Part shown: piece after piece, positions 48,598-56,998 of the stretch | Layout of the letters: each line of letters begins with the position of its first letter | Numbering within the stretch: the stretch's first letter is position 1 | Origin: CAIZGX01 sp964511555 | GTDB taxonomy: Bacteria; Bacteroidota; Bacteroidia; Flavobacteriales_D; Sanyastnellaceae | DNA length: 64,000 nucleotides | Assembly: GCA_964511555.1 (NCBI GenBank) | Contig: CAZEFR010000004.1 | Span: 1-64,000, forward strand | Direction: 5' to 3' | Notes under the pieces: model-generated | What the model was told of the DNA's origin: nothing | What the model saw: only the letters and a program-made list of their open reading frames with translations | Database searches by the model: none | Translations under genes and position numbers: made by a program

Positions 48598-50079
48598 ATG
48601 AATAAACTTGTTCTGTTCGCGACTCTTCTGTTTCTTGGAAAACTAAACTCCATTTGTGGACAAGAGATTCAATGCATCTTCAATCCGTACAACAAAATTG
48701 GAAGTAACTACTTCTTCTCGACATATTGGGACATTTCTCCAAGCAACCTAATGGACGGCACATGTATTCAGTATATGTCGAACACCAATGAGATATACGA
48801 AAAGCGCATTTTCAAAAAAGGAATCATTCAATTGGAATTAACACACCACATTAACCCGATGCGAATCCGAACATCCTTCGAACGAGTTAAGCGCGACAGC
48901 ACCATAGCGGAATACAAACAATACCGAGAAGACGGGAAATTAGAACGTACAACTAAATACTATCACGACCAAACCGGCCGACGCTGCTGGCAAGATTCAC
49001 ATTATTATCCGAACGGGAAAATGCAATCGGTTGAATCTTATGCTGCTCTTCGCGCTGAAGAGCTCAAGGGATTCTCATCTGATTATATTCCTGAGCACAC
49101 GATTGATTCAGAAGGATACGGCTGGCAAACAGTTCCGATTGGCGTGAGCAAAACCTATTTTCAAAATGGAAAGTTGAATACCCTAAGCACCTTTGGTTTT
49201 ACAAAAAACGCATTGGCGGCTTATGACATTGGACTGCATGGCCCGTATGAATCCTACAACGAAGAGGGAGTATTAATGTCAAAAGGACAATATGCTAATG
49301 GGAGAGCGAATGGTGAATGGCGTTATTACTTTTTCGATGGAAAGCTTTCTGAAATAAAGACTTTCAAAGATGATTTCGGAATTGGCACTTGGATCGGTTA
49401 TCACTATTCAACAGGAAAAGTTGCCTACACAGAAGTGTATGACAACGAAAAGTACTTTTGGCCTGTGCCTAAAACCACTCGTTACAACGAAAAGGGACAA
49501 GTGGTTTACGAAAAAGAAATATTACTCGATGGAAAAGGATACGTTAAATCGTATTTCGACAATGGTCTTCCCAATGACATTACCATATACTACCACGGCC
49601 CCACGGAAATCTCGGAATACTACGCATACTTCGAAACTGGACAACTCAAAAGAAAAACCTATTACAGAGCGAAAAACGACACGCTAAGCGCAGAGTATTT
49701 CGAGGACGGCAGCATGAAACACTTAAACCTAACTCCTAATATTGGGAGCGGGAATACAAAGCAGTATATGGCCACCTATTACTCTCCTGGCAAAATGCAA
49801 TCTCAATCTTACTACACCTACAAAGACGGCATTACAGATCAGCACATTGAGCAATTCTACGAAAACGGAAACTTCAAATACGAATTGGTTCTTCATGAAA
49901 AAGAACAAACCGAAAGAGACTTCTATCGAAACGGAAAATTAAAAACCGAGAAACATTATGTCAACGATTTACTGAATGGAAATTGGATTCAAAAAGATTC
50001 GTTGGGAAACACGTTACGCAATTGCTATTATTCTTCCGGATTCAAACTCGGAAAGTGCGAAAAAATAGAACCTGTATAA
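48598..50079 (+). CDS. MORN/YwqK-repeat protein, exported
   Basis: This 493-residue protein has a signal peptide (FATLLFLGKLNSICG) and then many 20- to 25-residue repeats of the form 'Y..NGK....Y' (EYKQYREDGKLERTTKYYHD, YPNGKMQSVESY, YANGRANGEWRYYFFDGKL, YFENGNF-like YENGNFKYELV). These are YwqK/MORN-type repeats; in databases such proteins are labelled 'YwqK family antitoxin', but no partner toxin is evident here. It is 150 bp downstream of, and divergent from, the HigBA pair. Whether it has any immunity role is unknown. Confidence 0.85.
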   Translation: MNKLVLFATLLFLGKLNSICGQEIQCIFNPYNKIGSNYFFSTYWDISPSNLMDGTCIQYMSNTNEIYEKRIFKKGIIQLELTHHINPMRIRTSFERVKRDSTIAEYKQYREDGKLERTTKYYHDQTGRRCWQDSHYYPNGKMQSVESYAALRAEELKGFSSDYIPEHTIDSEGYGWQTVPIGVSKTYFQNGKLNTLSTFGFTKNALAAYDIGLHGPYESYNEEGVLMSKGQYANGRANGEWRYYFFDGKLSEIKTFKDDFGIGTWIGYHYSTGKVAYTEVYDNEKYFWPVPKTTRYNEKGQVVYEKEILLDGKGYVKSYFDNGLPNDITIYYHGPTEISEYYAYFETGQLKRKTYYRAKNDTLSAEYFEDGSMKHLNLTPNIGSGNTKQYMATYYSPGKMQSQSYYTYKDGITDQHIEQFYENGNFKYELVLHEKEQTERDFYRNGKLKTEKHYVNDLLNGNWIQKDSLGNTLRNCYYSSGFKLGKCEKIEPV

Positions 50080-50109
50080 ATCGTTTCTGCTCCTAAAGAC
50101 GAACTTAAA

Positions 50110-50745
50110 GTGTGGCGAGCTGCTGTTATTTCAACCTATATGAGACGGTTCTATAACAACAGTATTCAAGACCCTTCTCCGAGTTTCGTTGAAAAAGAAA
50201 CAATAGATAAAGAAGCAGAAATCATTTGGAAGGTAGTTGAGTATTGCAATCAAAATAGCTACACCTTCCTACCAAATGCGGATGTTAAGGTTGATGGAGA
50301 AATTTCGTACACGTTTAATGCTCCAGTAAGCGCTTATGACCCGCATGAACAACAGGTAGATTCAATCTTAGTTTCAAGAGGATTCAGCATTTCAAAAAAA
50401 TCGAAACAAGGGGGATACTGCACTTTCCAACTTACAACCGAAGACTACCACGGCATAGCATCGTTCAATGAAATGCTTGTTGAGTTTTTTCCATTTAATA
50501 GTGGATATTTCTATGCGAACAGTCTTCAACCTGAAGTTGATTTCGGTTGGAGAGGAAGTCGCAACCTCAACAGTTTTATATTTGAACGAAGAGAAAACGA
50601 GAAGGCCTATATTGTAACACTGAACAACTACGGCGCGTCAAAACGGTTTACACTCTACGACGATGGAGACGTTGAGTTCTACAACGGTCGCGGCGACTGG
50701 AGTCAGCCCGACATGAATGCATACCAGTACATGTGGTGGGATTGA
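50110..50745 (+). CDS. Hypothetical protein downstream of the MORN gene
   Basis: This 211-residue soluble protein starts at GTG 50110, 30 bp after the MORN-repeat gene; an ATG at 50140 (codon 11) is an alternative. No signal peptide is apparent. The C-terminal half is rich in Tyr, Asn and Gly (GYFYANSLQPEVDFGW, YNGRGDWSQPDMNAYQYMWWD), suggesting beta-structure. It is convergent with the pgmB remnant (1 bp apart). The family is not recognised; the pairing with the MORN gene may be functional. Confidence 0.65.
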   Translation: MWRAAVISTYMRRFYNNSIQDPSPSFVEKETIDKEAEIIWKVVEYCNQNSYTFLPNADVKVDGEISYTFNAPVSAYDPHEQQVDSILVSRGFSISKKSKQGGYCTFQLTTEDYHGIASFNEMLVEFFPFNSGYFYANSLQPEVDFGWRGSRNLNSFIFERRENEKAYIVTLNNYGASKRFTLYDDGDVEFYNGRGDWSQPDMNAYQYMWWD

Positions 50746-50746
50746 A

Positions 50747-51320
50747 TTACCTCACACTATACTCTCCAAGCGTAGTCGCGATCTCATCGGCAAGTGGAAG
50801 AATTTCTTTCGTTCCGATGCCCACACAATAGAACCCTCCAGTTTTAGCGGCTTGAACACCTGAAATAGCATCTTCGAAAACAATGCATTCACTTGGAGCT
50901 AATCCAAGTTTCTCAGCAGCAGTTAAAAAGACCGTTGGATCAGGCTTCGATTTAGAAACGACATTTCCGTCTACGATTCGAAGAAGAACCCAATGCAATT
51001 TTAATTCCTTTCGACTTACAAGATTCAAGGAAAGGAATGGCTCCGGGCAAAGCCTCATCAGGATTCATTTCAGCAGCCAATTCTAAATACCACTCATTCT
51101 TCACGTCCATGAGTGCTTGCTTCTCCTCTGCAGATTTCTCGATGTTTCCCTTCTTCAAGATTAACTCCAAAGACTCGGCTCTGCTCACTCCTTTCAAATG
51201 CTCATTATCGTCCAAGGAAAACTCTACTCCGACCGAGTTAGCCAGTCTTTTCCACGCTTGATAATGGTACTTCGCAGTATCTACCAAGACACCGTCTAAA
51301 TCGAAAATGGCTCCCTTCAT
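50747..51320 (-). pseudogene. pgmB: Beta-phosphoglucomutase with internal deletion and frameshift
   Basis: The first part (51320 down to about 50980) encodes a normal beta-PGM N-terminus: GAIFDLDGVLVDTAKYHYQAWKRLA with the nucleophile Asp, the cap region, and ALPGAIPFLESCKSKGIKIALGSSS. Just after GSSS the frame shifts. The other frame resumes at IVDGNVVSKSKPDPTVF and runs to EYSVR. About 17-18 codons that should lie between (the SKNA..ILE..G...F.A segment) are absent, and the loss is not a multiple of three. A frame restored across this point would still lack the helix after motif II. Real deletion and assembly error are both possible; the protein should not function as read. Confidence 0.8.
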
Positions 51321-52180
51321 TCTGCGTGGTGGAATACGAATTTAACGTGGTAATTTACCAAACCGTCGATAGGTTTCTTAATGATGTTACCCAAGCGAAC
51401 ACCTTCCAAACGACAAGCTTCTTCCAAACAATGCTTGAAATAGTGAGAGATCGAGCCAACGAAATGAACAGGTACTTTGTCCCAATTTTCAAAGGACTTC
51501 ACGTGAATATCTAAGAATTCGCGCATACCATTCACCACCCAATTCATCACATGCGGATGATGCGCGAAATTTCCAATGAAGCGTGTGAAACTAGCAAGGT
51601 ATACGTTTGCGTTTGGCTCGCGGTATATTTTCGAAATGAATTCGTCTTTGCTCAATGGGAAGCTGTTCTCAAATGCTTCAGCAATTTCAGCAGGAAGTTT
51701 TTTGTAGAAATATTCGCGAAGCAAGATCTTTCCAAAATAAGAACCACTGGCCTCATCGCCTAAAATAAAAGCTAAAGAAGGAACACTCTCATGAATGTCT
51801 TTTCCATCGAAAAAACAAGAGTTACTTCCTGTTCCTAGAATACAAGAGATACAAGGTTCTCCATCGTATGTAGAATAAGCACTTCCTAATAAATCGTGTT
51901 CAACCAACAATTCAGCTTTCGGGAAAACAGCACGCAAGCCGCGCTCTATAATTGCGCACATTGTTGGCGTGCTGCTTCCAGCACCATAAAAATAGACATG
52001 TGAAATTTTGTCGGCGTACAATGCAAGAGGCACATTTCCTCTAATAGCACCTTCAACTACTTTTTCATCATGAAAATATGGATTTAAACCCATTGTTTCA
52101 AAATTCCCTAATCGAGATCCTTTCTCGTCAATGAGAGCCCAATCACATTTAGTGGACCCGCTATCAGCTATAAGTATCAT
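51317..52180 (-). CDS. N-acetylglucosamine kinase, BadF/BadG family
   Basis: This 287-residue sugar kinase of the actin-like ATPase fold has phosphate-1 DSGSTKCDWALID at the N-terminus, YFYGAGSSTPT, the phosphate-2-like LGTGSNSCFF, and the GDEASGSYFGKILLREY block typical of GlcNAc kinases (NAGK). It converts GlcNAc to its 6-phosphate, feeding cell-wall recycling or glycolysis. Its stop is ATGA-coupled to the pgmB remnant. Upstream by 42 bp lies gap, and then pfkA, so this is a sugar-phosphate cluster. Confidence 0.87.
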   Translation of the reverse strand: MILIADSGSTKCDWALIDEKGSRLGNFETMGLNPYFHDEKVVEGAIRGNVPLALYADKISHVYFYGAGSSTPTMCAIIERGLRAVFPKAELLVEHDLLGSAYSTYDGEPCISCILGTGSNSCFFDGKDIHESVPSLAFILGDEASGSYFGKILLREYFYKKLPAEIAEAFENSFPLSKDEFISKIYREPNANVYLASFTRFIGNFAHHPHVMNWVVNGMREFLDIHVKSFENWDKVPVHFVGSISHYFKHCLEEACRLEGVRLGNIIKKPIDGLVNYHVKFVFHHAE

Positions 52181-52222
52181 TTGTCTTTGTTTACTATTAT
52201 TTCAATCTATTAACTACTTCAA

Positions 52223-53206
52223 TTACATTCTATGAAGAAGGTCTATTACGCGCATGCTATAACCGGCCTCATTATCATACCAAGACATGATCTTCACCAT
52301 GTTTCCATTTGCCGAAGTTAAGTCTGCGTCTAGAACACTACTCGCCGGATTTCCAACTACATCAATACTTACAATTGGATCTATGCAGTATTCCAAAATA
52401 CCTTTCATTGGGCCTTCAGCTGCCGCCTTCATGGCTGCATTCACTTCCTCTTTCGTTACATCTCTTTTCAAGATAGCCACTAAGTCAGTTAATGAACCAT
52501 CAGGAGTTGGGACGCGCACCGCAACGCCGTCTAATTTTCCCTTCAACTCTGGAAGAACCAATCCAACTGCTTTCGCTGCACCCGTGCTTGTAGGTACCAT
52601 GCTTAAAGCTGCGGCACGAGCTCTGCGCAAATCTTTGTGGGGGGCGTCTTGCAAGCGTTGGTCAGCAGTATAGGCGTGAACCGTTGTGATGTATCCCTTT
52701 TCTATTCCGAACGTGTCATTCAACACTTTCGCTATTGGAGCCAAACAGTTCGTCGTACAAGAAGCATTCGAAACAATTAAATCCTCTGGCGTAAGCGTAT
52801 CGTCGTTAACGCCAAGTACTATGGTCTTCACATTACCCGTAGCCGGAGCAGAAATTACCACCTTCTTCGCTCCTGCTGTAATGTGCTTTCCGGCACTCAC
52901 ATCATCTGTGAAGAATCCTGTGCTCTCGATGACTACATCGACATTCAATTCACCCCAAGGTAAATTTGAAGGATCCTTTTCAGCATACACACGAATTTTC
53001 TTTCCGTTAACAACCAAGAATTCGCCATCAGCAGAAACTTCTGCGTTCACTCTTCCGTGAATACTATCGTATTTCAACAAGTGAGCAAGCGTCTTAACAT
53101 CTGTTAAGTCATTCACTGCAACTACTTCAATATTGTTATCGTTAAGTGTATGACGGAAGCACATGCGGCCAATTCGTCCAAAACCATTGATTGCTACTTT
53201 TTTCAT
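52223..53206 (-). CDS. gap: Glyceraldehyde-3-phosphate dehydrogenase
   Basis: This 327-residue glycolytic enzyme oxidises glyceraldehyde 3-phosphate with NAD. The N-terminal dinucleotide fold is VAINGFGRIGRMCFRH. The catalytic Cys150 lies in SNASCTTNCLAP, with the His of TVHAYTADQRLQD, and the end is WYDNEAGYSMRVIDL. It follows pfkA by 21 bp and is followed by the GlcNAc kinase; the three genes run in the same direction and look like an operon. It is a full-length, normal enzyme. Confidence 0.97.
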   Translation of the reverse strand: MKKVAINGFGRIGRMCFRHTLNDNNIEVVAVNDLTDVKTLAHLLKYDSIHGRVNAEVSADGEFLVVNGKKIRVYAEKDPSNLPWGELNVDVVIESTGFFTDDVSAGKHITAGAKKVVISAPATGNVKTIVLGVNDDTLTPEDLIVSNASCTTNCLAPIAKVLNDTFGIEKGYITTVHAYTADQRLQDAPHKDLRRARAAALSMVPTSTGAAKAVGLVLPELKGKLDGVAVRVPTPDGSLTDLVAILKRDVTKEEVNAAMKAAAEGPMKGILEYCIDPIVSIDVVGNPASSVLDADLTSANGNMVKIMSWYDNEAGYSMRVIDLLHRM

Positions 53207-53227
53207 TGTATTATTTTTTTCTAATTA

Positions 53228-54214
53228 TTATATCGCTAGAATTCTCGCAATTCGCAATTCATCTCTGTTTGGAAGATTGCTACGTGTGATGGCTTCCTCA
53301 AGTGAAGTGTATGTTTCACGATCGTTCACAATTCCAACCATAACATCTTTACGTCCTTGAAGTAAGCCCTCAACTGCAGCCACTCCCATGCGTGAGGCTA
53401 TAACACGATCGTAGCAGCTTGGCGCACCACCGCGTTGAAGATGTCCAAGAACTGAAACACGGGTATCATAGTCTGGATTTTCAGCAGCAACTTTATTTGC
53501 CAATTCATAAGCACTGCCGCTTTTCGCTCCTTCTGCCACAACAACTATTGAACTCGACTTTCCGCTGTCTTCACTTGCACGTAAAATTTGCATGAGTTCT
53601 TCAGAAGTCATTTCGTCTTCTGGCAGAACAATGGCTATTGCACCGGCAGCAATTCCAGATTTCAATGCGATAAATCCACTGTTTCGTCCCATTACCTCCA
53701 CAAAAAATATTCGATTGTGCGAAGTGGCAGTATCTCGAATTTTATCTATTGCATCGACTACCGTATTTGTTGCAGTATCGAAACCAATACAATGATCCGA
53801 ACCGAAAATATCATTATCAATACTCCCTGGAATGCCCATAACAGGTATTCCTGACTCCTGAAAGACAATGTGCGCACCGGTGAACGTACCGTTACCACCT
53901 ATTGTTATAAGCGCATCTATGTGGTGCTTCTTCATTTGCTCAATGGCCGTTGCTCTACCTTCAACTGTGTGAAATTCTTTGCAACGCGACGATTTCAAAA
54001 TGGTGCCGCCACGACCTAAGATGCGGGCAACCGAACGTTCGTTCAACCGTTTGAAGTCACCTGCAATAAGACCAGCATATCCTTGAAATACACCTTCAAC
54101 TTCAATGCTGTGAAACGCACAAGCGCGAACAACCGCGCGTATAGCGGCATTCATTCCCGGAGCATCTCCTCCGCTCGTTAGAACACCTATTCGTTTAATA
54201 CCTGAATTATTCAT
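53228..54214 (-). CDS. pfkA: 6-phosphofructokinase with an Asn in the GGDG motif
   Basis: This 328-residue enzyme phosphorylates fructose 6-phosphate, the committed step of glycolysis. The N-terminus GVLTSGGDAPGMNAAIRAVVR, the substrate block GIPGSIDNDIFGSD with the catalytic Asp pair, VEVMGRNSGFIAL, and VLGHLQRGGAP are all normal. The Mg-ATP motif, normally GGDG(S/T), reads GGNGT, with Asn108 where Asp is expected (codon AAC). Ser replaces Thr in the following G-(T)-IDND. It starts the three-gene cluster with gap and the GlcNAc kinase. A perfect 23-bp palindrome stands 21 bp upstream of the start. Confidence 0.95.
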   Translation of the reverse strand: MNNSGIKRIGVLTSGGDAPGMNAAIRAVVRACAFHSIEVEGVFQGYAGLIAGDFKRLNERSVARILGRGGTILKSSRCKEFHTVEGRATAIEQMKKHHIDALITIGGNGTFTGAHIVFQESGIPVMGIPGSIDNDIFGSDHCIGFDTATNTVVDAIDKIRDTATSHNRIFFVEVMGRNSGFIALKSGIAAGAIAIVLPEDEMTSEELMQILRASEDSGKSSSIVVVAEGAKSGSAYELANKVAAENPDYDTRVSVLGHLQRGGAPSCYDRVIASRMGVAAVEGLLQGRKDVMVGIVNDRETYTSLEEAITRSNLPNRDELRIARILAI

Positions 54215-54235
54215 GTCGCTAATCTTGAATGCTAA

Positions 54236-54258
54236 CTTAGTGTAAAATTTACACTAAG
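54236..54258. promoter_or_regulatory. Perfect 23-bp palindrome upstream of pfkA
   Basis: The 11-base arm CTTAGTGTAAA is followed by a single A and then its exact reverse complement. It lies 22-44 bp before the pfkA start, in the 117-bp gap to the divergent gene at 54332. There is no T tract, so it is not a terminator; its length and position fit an operator for a dimeric regulator of the glycolytic cluster. Confidence 0.65.
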
Positions 54259-54331
54259 TCCAAATAAATATTATTTTCTTTCAAAAATCACCTCGTAAAT
54301 ACATTACAACCTGAGGCAAAACATTTGTCTC

Positions 54332-54808
54332 ATGAAAACACAAAACCCTTACTTCAGCGAGACTACCTCGGACTTCTTGCCTCTATTCACAGCTGGACCT
54401 AAGTTGTGGAAAATCTTTAACAACAATGGATTCACGCAGCAAGCCGGATTTAGCGCTAGCCATGCTTCGCGATTGGGATTCGAACCAGGTAAAATGATTC
54501 ACCTGCGTAAGAACGGCGATTGCATGATTGTTTTTTTAAAAGACGGAAGAGTGCATGTCATGAATGGTCCGCTTTCGCGCTGGCATTTATTCGACAATCT
54601 AAACATTGCCACACTGCGTTGTTTACTTGCTTTTTCAAGCTTAAACGAAAACGATCAATTCGCTTTTCGTTCGTACATGAAAGAGCATTGCAAAGGATTT
54701 CGTGACCTATTTCATCATTTACCTACAAACAATGTGGGTTGGAAGAATCGCTTCTTGAACTATTACAGCAGCTACTCTACGAAAGAGCTTTTCGAGCTTT
54801 CGCTCTAA
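54332..54808 (+). CDS. Hypothetical protein beside the DnaB-like gene
   Basis: This 158-residue soluble protein has no signal peptide. The N-terminal half is Phe-rich and beta-like (LPLFTAGPKLWKIFNNNGF, SRLGFEPGKMIHLRKNGDCMIVFLKDGRVHVMNGPLSRWHLFDN, described in outline). The C-terminal half is helical, with LRCLLAFSSLNENDQFAFRSYMKEHCKGFRDLF. No family is recognised. It is convergent with the DnaB-like ATPase gene (18 bp between stops) and divergent from pfkA across the 23-bp palindrome. It has no visible terminator of its own. Confidence 0.72.
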   Translation: MKTQNPYFSETTSDFLPLFTAGPKLWKIFNNNGFTQQAGFSASHASRLGFEPGKMIHLRKNGDCMIVFLKDGRVHVMNGPLSRWHLFDNLNIATLRCLLAFSSLNENDQFAFRSYMKEHCKGFRDLFHHLPTNNVGWKNRFLNYYSSYSTKELFELSL

Positions 54809-54826
54809 TTGCTTTATTCTTTTTTT

Positions 54827-55723
54827 TCAGAACGGGCTATCATCTTCATCCAATGGTTTAACCATTGGATTTGTTTTATTGTAAAACTGATTGTGTGAAG
54901 AATGATAATACACCAACTCTTCTTCATCGCGCACTCTGCTATCTGCAGTAATGGCCACTCCAGAAGCAAAAAGAAAATCCGGACTGAAATAATCGGTGTT
55001 CATCCAGGCATTAATGTCTTTGCGCAGCATGAACACACGACTCGAGTACTCTGCGAAAATGGGCCAATTGAAAATACTGAGTAGCGAAGGGAATTTTCCA
55101 TACGAAAAATCAATCATGTCGCATGCCGTGCTTGTAACAATGAGCAACCCCCTCTCTTTTCCCAACATTGCCTCTTTCAACCCGCCTAAAAACAACTTCA
55201 ACAATTCGGGAGATAATTTTCCGTCGAGGTAGTTATGCTTCAACTTATCAATGATAATTAGTCCACGCGGATGTTTGTCTCGGAACTTCAGAATTCCCTC
55301 CATAGCATAATGCACTTCAGGTTCTTTGAACTCTTGAAAATAAAGCGGCCGTGAATGCAAATCTTCCAAGTACTTCAAGCAGAGCGAATCCCAATACAAA
55401 ACATCGTGTGTTACTTCGTGAAATGAAGGGATTGCTTCCTTCGCACGCTGTAACATAATCTTGTACATGAATAATTCTGGAGAGATGTCAGAACTCACAT
55501 AAAGCACCGGCGTCCCTTCATCAATATTCTTCAACGCAATTTGAAGCGCCATGCTCGTACTTCCCGAATGTTTATGCGCAACCAACAACGAAATTTCTTG
55601 CGACCGAATTCCACCGTTCTTGTCCCACAAGTCAATTCCCGTAGGGAATGAAACTACATCATTCGTTTCGTTCTGTTCTATTTTTCGCAGCGAGTGCGTC
55701 ATTAATTTCGACCAAGTAAACAT
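54827..55723 (-). CDS. DnaB-like RecA-fold protein with a degenerate P-loop
   Basis: This protein of about 298 residues resembles the C-terminal ATPase domain of the replicative helicase DnaB. 'FPTGIDLWDKNGGIRSQEISLLVAH' (residues 26-50) matches DnaB 'PTG...LD...GG...G.L..VAAR', followed by VLYVSSDISPELFMYKIMLQR and the Walker B-like GLIIIDKLKHNYL. The P-loop, however, reads H-S-G54-S55-T56-S, with Ser where the essential Lys of GK(T/S) should be. The ATG at 55723 is preferred to a TTG six codons earlier. It has no N-terminal primase-binding domain. It may be an inactive regulator or an adapted relative. Confidence 0.75.
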   Translation of the reverse strand: MFTWSKLMTHSLRKIEQNETNDVVSFPTGIDLWDKNGGIRSQEISLLVAHKHSGSTSMALQIALKNIDEGTPVLYVSSDISPELFMYKIMLQRAKEAIPSFHEVTHDVLYWDSLCLKYLEDLHSRPLYFQEFKEPEVHYAMEGILKFRDKHPRGLIIIDKLKHNYLDGKLSPELLKLFLGGLKEAMLGKERGLLIVTSTACDMIDFSYGKFPSLLSIFNWPIFAEYSSRVFMLRKDINAWMNTDYFSPDFLFASGVAITADSRVRDEEELVYYHSSHNQFYNKTNPMVKPLDEDDSPF

Positions 55724-55783
55724 GTCAATTGTTTTACGCAAATTGAAGGTTGAAACGCTTTCGTTTTCGAAATGTTGAAAACT

Positions 55784-55811
55784 AAAAAAGGGAGCGATTG
55801 CTCCCTTTTTT
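55784..55811 (-). terminator. Rho-independent terminator of the TPR gene
   Basis: A perfect 12-bp stem (AAAAAAGGGAGC, loop GATT, and its complement, 55784-55811) ends in six T on the minus strand, 17 bp after the stop of the 55829-56938 gene. Confidence 0.85.
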
Positions 55812-55828
55812 CAACGTAAAATATTATC

Positions 55829-56938
55829 TTATTTCAGTTCAGTTGCCTTCTCAGGTTGACCTGATTTTCTGTAACATTCTTGAAGTACTTTTTTCAATGA
55901 TGCTTGTGTTGGATCTTGATCGTAACAAACTTTAAAATGTTCAGCGGCCTTTGCGAAAACAACTTTAGTTTCAGCTTTACAAGCGTCATAACGAGCCGTC
56001 TCTCTCGGAGGAATCGCGTCGCACACTTTAAAACTTTCGATACCTTGATTGTAGTTCATTACAGCCAAGTTGTAATGCGCATCAAAGTATGTCGGGTTAA
56101 TTTCTAACGCTCTGTAATATACCTTTTCTGCCTCAGCTGGATTGTTATTCTTTTCATAGGTTACACCAAGCACGAACAACACACTTTCGTTCTTTGGATC
56201 GGCCTCCGCCAAAGCCACAAGAATATCGTTTGCTTTCTGATAATCTTTATCTTCAATGTAAATGTTTACCTCAGCTGTTAAGATTGAAGAGTTTTTGGGA
56301 TACTTTGCACGAGCCTCTCCTAAAATTTTAATTGCTTCCTCTTTTCTGCCTGCTTTCACAAGAATATTACCAATGCGCGAGTAACAGTCAGCCGCTTGAT
56401 AATTAAGTTCCGCGCAAACTGAGAAATTCGCCACAGCTTTATCTACGTTTCCGCAAGCCTCGTGACAAATACCCGCATAATAAACGTAAATCGTATCTGT
56501 AACCGCGAATAGTTTACTTGTCGTAATTAAGTTTTCGTAATGAACCGAAGCTCCACATGGATTGCTTGATTTGTAAGCTGCAATAGCTTTGGCTTCCTCT
56601 ATTCTGCGCGCATTGTCAACAACAGCTCCAATCTCCATGATGTAATCTTTACTTAGCTCCATCGATTTGGAGTAAGCAGCTACAGCCTCGTTGAAACTAT
56701 TCGCATACTTCATGCTTAGTACGCTATCCATAGCAATATTCATATAAATATCGCCACGGAATCTCCAATACTTTTCTTTACCGGTAGCCTTCGGATTCGA
56801 AGAGGCTTGATTAATATAGTTCAATGCTTCTTCGTATTTACCATCTTTATTGGCATTGAATGCGCTTGTAACTTCGGGTTGCGCGAAGGCTGTCAAAGAA
56901 GACAATACTGTCGCAAATACAATAAGTGTTTTTTTCAT
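55829..56938 (-). CDS. Exported TPR protein
   Basis: This protein of about 369 residues has a signal peptide (TLIVFATVLSSLTAFAQ, from the ATG at 56938). Seven or more tetratricopeptide-like helix pairs follow, with typical A/G-Y-x-x-A spacing (ALNYINQASSNPKATGKEKYWRFRGDIYMN, YYAGICHEACGNVDKAVANFSVCAEL, ADCYSRIGNILVKAGRKEEAIKIL, given in outline). Two CxxE-type cysteines (CDAIPPRETARYDACKAE) near residue 330 may form a disulfide. It lies 60 bp after gyrA on the same strand and ends in a strong terminator. Its binding partner is unknown. Confidence 0.85.
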   Translation of the reverse strand: MKKTLIVFATVLSSLTAFAQPEVTSAFNANKDGKYEEALNYINQASSNPKATGKEKYWRFRGDIYMNIAMDSVLSMKYANSFNEAVAAYSKSMELSKDYIMEIGAVVDNARRIEEAKAIAAYKSSNPCGASVHYENLITTSKLFAVTDTIYVYYAGICHEACGNVDKAVANFSVCAELNYQAADCYSRIGNILVKAGRKEEAIKILGEARAKYPKNSSILTAEVNIYIEDKDYQKANDILVALAEADPKNESVLFVLGVTYEKNNNPAEAEKVYYRALEINPTYFDAHYNLAVMNYNQGIESFKVCDAIPPRETARYDACKAETKVVFAKAAEHFKVCYDQDPTQASLKKVLQECYRKSGQPEKATELK

Positions 56939-56998
56939 GATATTGATTATATAATTTCGCTTTGACAACGTTAATGCCAAAAACAAATTTAGCCCTAT

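Noticed and set aside
48598..50079. Real antitoxin role for the 'YwqK' protein
   Set aside because: The label comes from the repeat family only. The protein is exported, has no partner toxin, and is divergent from HigBA.
50952..51058. Programmed frameshift in pgmB
   Set aside because: About 17 codons are missing as well as the frame, and no slippery heptamer is present.
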